A model generated the notes under the pieces. That model was given only the letters and a program-made list of their open reading frames with translations, did not search any database and had not been told where the DNA came from. DNA of 7,421 nt from positions 1 to 7,421 of the forward strand of contig JAHZAT010000061.1 in NCBI GenBank assembly GCA_019423795.1. The letters run 5' to 3'. This stretch comes from Clostridiales bacterium. GTDB taxonomy: Bacteria; Bacillota; Clostridia; Lachnospirales; Lachnospiraceae. How positions within the stretch are numbered: position 1 is the stretch's first letter; every line of letters begins with the position of its first letter. Both the position numbers and the translations under genes were made by a program. Below are positions 4,746-7,421 of this stretch, piece after piece.

Positions 4746-6341
4746 CTATTCTTTGCTGAACTCAACTAACTCTAATCCCTCATTACGATCAAGTACAAAC
4801 TGGATTCCCCATTCATTCTTAAATAACAACAGTGGATTTCCTCGCATATCTTTGACTTTCTTAACTTCAGATACACCACGTAATTTGTTCATATCCGTGT
4901 TGCGGTCTTTGATCCAGCGGATTGCCTGATATGGCAATGGTTCTAAACGGATCTCGCAGTTGTATTCATTTTCCAGACGGTATTTTAAGACATCAAACTG
5001 AAGTGTTCCTACAACTCCGACGATGATCTCTGCAAATCCTGCTTCATGTTCCTGGAAGATCTGGATAGCACCTTCCTGTGCGATCTGTTCTACACCTTTC
5101 ACAAACTGCTTACGCTTCATAGAATCTAACTGGATGACTCTTGCAAAATGTTCTGGTGCGAATGTTGGAATCCCTTCGTATTCAAAGTCATCTTTTGGAA
5201 GGCAGACAGTGTCTCCGATAGAGAAGATTCCCGGGTCAAATACTCCGATGATATCTCCTGCATACGCCTCTTCTACGATCTTACGTTCCTGTGCCATGAT
5301 CTGCTGTGGCTGGGAAAGCCTCATCTTTTTCTTACTCTGTACATGTTTTACTTCCATGTTCGCTTCGAATTTACCGGAACAGATTCTCATAAATGCAATT
5401 CTGTCACGGTGGTTTTTGTTCATATTTGCCTGAATCTTAAAGACAAACGCTGAAAAACCATTTTCCACAGGATCTACTTCTTCTCCCTTGGATGTTCTTG
5501 CAAGTGGTCTGTTTGTCATCTTCAGGAAATGCTCTAAGAATGGTTCTACACCAAAGTTTGTAAGTGCTGATCCAAAGAATACTGGAGATAGTTTTCCCTG
5601 ATGTACTTTCTCCATATCAAGATCTGCTGCCGCACCATCTAACAATTCAATTTCTTCCATCAGATTCTCATAGAAATCTTCTCCGATCAGATCTGCTGCA
5701 TTATCATCATCTGCTGAAATGATCGTTTCTTTTGCTTCTTTTGCACCACCTGTGGAGACTGCCTCGAATCGTAAGATATTTCTTGATGCACGCTCGTATA
5801 CACCCTTAAATTCTTTTCCACATCCGATCGGCCAGTTGATCGGACATGTCTCGATCCCTAAGACTTTCTCGATATCGTCTAACAGATCGAAAGTATCCTT
5901 AGCTTCACGGTCCATCTTATTGATAAATGTAAAGATCGGGATATGTCTCATAACACAGACCTTAAATAACTTGATCGTCTGTGGCTCCACACCCTTGGAA
6001 GCATCGATCACCATGACGGCACAATCCGCTGCCATCAGTGTACGATACGTATCTTCTGAGAAATCCTCATGTCCTGGTGTATCAAGGATATTGATACATT
6101 TTCCTTCGTATTCAAACTGTAATACAGAAGAAGTGACAGAGATACCTCTTTCTTTTTCAATCTCCATCCAGTCAGATACTGCATGTTTGGAGTTTGCCTT
6201 TCCTTTCACAGACCCCGCTGTATTGATCGCTCCTCCATATAAAAGGAACTTCTCAGTCAACGTTGTCTTACCGGCATCCGGATGGGAAATGATCGCAAAG
6301 GTTCTTCTGCGGCCGATTTCCTGCTCAATGCTGTTTGCCAT
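4746..6341 (-). CDS. prfC: Peptide chain release factor 3 (RF3)
   Basis: A 531-residue translational GTPase of normal family length and cytoplasmic. It uses GTP to eject RF1/RF2 from the ribosome after peptide release. GTPase motifs seen: G1 SHPDAGKTT (19-27), G2 RGISVTSS (65-72), G3 DTPGHEDF (87-94), G4 NKMD (141-144) and G5 GSA (257-259). They are followed by the EF-G-like domain II (about 290-390) and the RF3-specific C-terminal domain ending LLLFKNEWGIQFVLDRN...EFSKE. The N-terminal SHPDAGKTT and the absence of EF-G domains IV-V distinguish it from EF-G and from tetracycline-resistance ribosomal protection proteins. The start at 6341 has GAGG about 10 bp upstream and matches the usual RF3 N-terminus (RRRTFAIISHPDAGKTT). 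The gene appears to be its own transcription unit and is divergent from the epimerase gene. It has no evident functional link to the polysaccharide-type module downstream. Confidence 0.97.
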   Translation of the reverse strand: MANSIEQEIGRRRTFAIISHPDAGKTTLTEKFLLYGGAINTAGSVKGKANSKHAVSDWMEIEKERGISVTSSVLQFEYEGKCINILDTPGHEDFSEDTYRTLMAADCAVMVIDASKGVEPQTIKLFKVCVMRHIPIFTFINKMDREAKDTFDLLDDIEKVLGIETCPINWPIGCGKEFKGVYERASRNILRFEAVSTGGAKEAKETIISADDDNAADLIGEDFYENLMEEIELLDGAAADLDMEKVHQGKLSPVFFGSALTNFGVEPFLEHFLKMTNRPLARTSKGEEVDPVENGFSAFVFKIQANMNKNHRDRIAFMRICSGKFEANMEVKHVQSKKKMRLSQPQQIMAQERKIVEEAYAGDIIGVFDPGIFSIGDTVCLPKDDFEYEGIPTFAPEHFARVIQLDSMKRKQFVKGVEQIAQEGAIQIFQEHEAGFAEIIVGVVGTLQFDVLKYRLENEYNCEIRLEPLPYQAIRWIKDRNTDMNKLRGVSEVKKVKDMRGNPLLLFKNEWGIQFVLDRNEGLELVEFSKE

Positions 6342-6475
6342 AATCTTTTTCCTCTTTTCTATTTTTATCTATTATTTTACATTTCTACGCATACTTAGTC
6401 ATATTATCACACCACTTCTTAAATTTCTACTGATTCTTTATAAAAAATATGCTTTTAACTATTGCTTTTCCCAAG

Positions 6476-6489
6476 AAACACAAGTGTTT
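6476..6489. promoter_or_regulatory. Inverted repeat, possible operator of the epimerase promoter
   Basis: AAACAC and GTGTTT are exact inverted copies separated by AA. The 14-bp site overlaps the -35 position of the plus-strand promoter whose -10 is at 6508-6513, where a repressor dimer could block RNA polymerase. It lies upstream of the predicted transcription start, so it acts as DNA, not as an RNA hairpin. The binding protein is unknown, and a short AT-rich inverted repeat can occur by chance. Confidence 0.35.
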
Positions 6490-6513
6490 TTCGATGTTAA
6501 TTCGTGGTATAAT
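6485..6513 (+). promoter_or_regulatory. Extended -10 promoter of the epimerase gene
   Basis: A perfect TATAAT at 6508-6513 is preceded by TGG, giving the extended -10 form TG-n-TATAAT (TG at 6505-6506). The -35 region at 17-bp spacing is TGTTTT (6485-6490), a poor match that the extended -10 can offset. Transcription should start near 6520, giving a leader of about 25 nt with the AGGAGG ribosome binding site at 6531-6536. For the divergent prfC gene I found no comparably good promoter in 6342-6475. Confidence 0.72.
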
Positions 6514-6543
6514 GATTCTATATTAAATCTAGGAGGATATCTC

Positions 6544-7421
6544 ATGAGCAATACAATCTTACGCAATGAAAATGTATCTGTCACTTTAAAATCTCTTGGT
6601 GGGGAACTGACTTCTATCAAAGATGCTTCTGGTACGGAATATCTCTGGCAGGGAAACCCTGACTTCTGGAGCGGACAGGCACCTGTCTTATTTCCGATCG
6701 TTGGATGTTTAAGAAATGGAACTGCAACCATCGGTAATTCTAAGACTTGTTCTTTTGGCCGTCATGGTCTTGCAAGAAAATTAGAATTTACTTTGGTTTC
6801 TTCTTCTGAAACTTGTGCTGTTTATTCTTTGAAAGCGGATGATTCTACAAAAGAACAGTATCCTTATGATTTTGAACTCCAGATGATCTATGAATTAACA
6901 GATCATGGAGTGAAAGTCAGTCATAAGGTGATCAATCATGGGGACATCGTTATGCCTTACTGTATTGGCGGTCATCCTGCATTTAACTGTCCAGTGTATG
7001 AAGGGGAGAATTTTGAAGATTATATCGTGGAATTTGAACAACCGGAAACTGCTGCCTGTGCACAGCTTACAGATGATGGTTTGATCAATAACAACGATCG
7101 TATTCCTGTTCTTGATCATGAAACTGTGATCCCTGTAAAACATTCTTTATTTTACAAGGACGCTTTGATCTTTGATCAGTTGAAATCACGCACGGTTGCA
7201 TTAAAACATAAGGAAAGCGGTCATGGTATCTTAGTTACTTTCCCTGATTTTGATTATCTGGGTGTATGGTCTAGTGCAAATGATGGACCTTTTGTTGCTT
7301 TGGAACCTTGGAGTGGAACTTCTACCTGCAGTGATGAGGATGATGTGTTTGAACATAAAAGAGGGGTGCGATTCTTGGAGCCTGGAGAACATGAAACTTT
7401 GAGTTTTGTGATTGAGATTTT
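6544..7421 (+). CDS. Aldose 1-epimerase family protein, LacX-like (3' end outside window)
   Basis: An open frame with no stop up to the window edge gives 292 residues, close to the full length of LacX-like aldose epimerases, so only a short C-terminal piece is missing. These are cytoplasmic beta-sandwich enzymes of the galactose mutarotase superfamily that interconvert alpha and beta anomers of sugars or sugar phosphates. Motifs seen: FGRHGLAR (71-78, H74, in the place of the family's HGFAR), GGHPAFNCP (142-150, H144, the expected catalytic acid region), and WSSANDGPFVALEPW (242-256, with E254 as the expected catalytic base). The start is well supported: AGGAGG at 6531-6536 lies 7 bp before the ATG, and the N-terminus VSVTLKSLGGELTSIKD is typical of the family. 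It is divergent from prfC and has its own promoter and a possible operator. The true substrate cannot be told from sequence, since LacX-like members are poorly characterised. Confidence 0.9.
   Translation, partial: MSNTILRNENVSVTLKSLGGELTSIKDASGTEYLWQGNPDFWSGQAPVLFPIVGCLRNGTATIGNSKTCSFGRHGLARKLEFTLVSSSETCAVYSLKADDSTKEQYPYDFELQMIYELTDHGVKVSHKVINHGDIVMPYCIGGHPAFNCPVYEGENFEDYIVEFEQPETAACAQLTDDGLINNNDRIPVLDHETVIPVKHSLFYKDALIFDQLKSRTVALKHKESGHGILVTFPDFDYLGVWSSANDGPFVALEPWSGTSTCSDEDDVFEHKRGVRFLEPGEHETLSFVIEI

Noticed and set aside
3304..5453. Plus-strand open frames opposite the cpsBCD-like genes and prfC (3304-3576, 3757-4068, 3965-4279, 4084-4428, 4711-4929, 5023-5433, 5148-5453)
   Set aside because: They lie antisense to confidently identified genes with full motif sets, overlap one another in different frames, and show no recognisable protein signature.
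6342..6475. Possible prfC promoter (GATAAT or TAAAAT as -10)
   Set aside because: Neither candidate has an acceptable -35 at 16-18 bp, and the region is too AT-rich for a -10-like hexamer alone to count.
6459..7143. Minus-strand open frames at 6459-6731 and 6895-7143
   Set aside because: They are antisense to the epimerase gene, whose frame is open to the window end with conserved motifs and a strong RBS.

Overview
The window looks like chromosome of a low-GC Gram-positive anaerobe of the Clostridia, most plausibly Lachnospiraceae. That is an inference from three things: AT-rich intergenic DNA with Firmicutes-type promoters and GGAGG ribosome binding sites, split CpsC/CpsD-type tyrosine-kinase genes, and lysine-rich secreted proteins with bacterial Ig-like (Big_2) repeats. 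I see no insertion sequence, CRISPR array, tRNA or rRNA.

Layout from right to left, since all genes but one are on the minus strand. At 6544-7421 (+) is an aldose 1-epimerase-family gene of the LacX-like type, cut by the window end. It is transcribed divergently from prfC (4746-6341, -), which encodes peptide chain release factor 3. A short intergenic region (4619-4745) holds a credible promoter for the next minus-strand operon. That operon runs cpsB-like PHP phosphatase (3908-4618), cpsC/Wzz-like polysaccharide co-polymerase (3162-3884), cpsD-like bacterial tyrosine kinase (2444-3160) and a very basic secreted Big_2 protein (1206-2426). A strong intrinsic terminator (1151-1190) follows, then a second secreted Big_2 protein (178-1113). 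Just past that gene, also on the minus strand, a promoter with both hexamers at consensus (131-160) starts a structured-looking RNA leader. The leader runs off the window and probably belongs to a different, unseen operon, possibly infC-rpmI-rplT.

The phosphatase, co-polymerase and kinase form the phosphoregulatory module that normally heads a capsule or exopolysaccharide operon. CpsC in the membrane activates CpsD, CpsD autophosphorylates on a C-terminal tyrosine cluster, and CpsB removes the phosphates. Here no glycosyltransferase, flippase or polymerase gene follows. The kinase gene is instead followed 17 bp later by secreted Ig-like proteins, and the group is closed off by an unrelated promoter. 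This compact module, a tyrosine-phosphorylation control unit linked to basic surface proteins, is the most interesting part of the window. An internal terminator probably sets the ratio of the two surface proteins.
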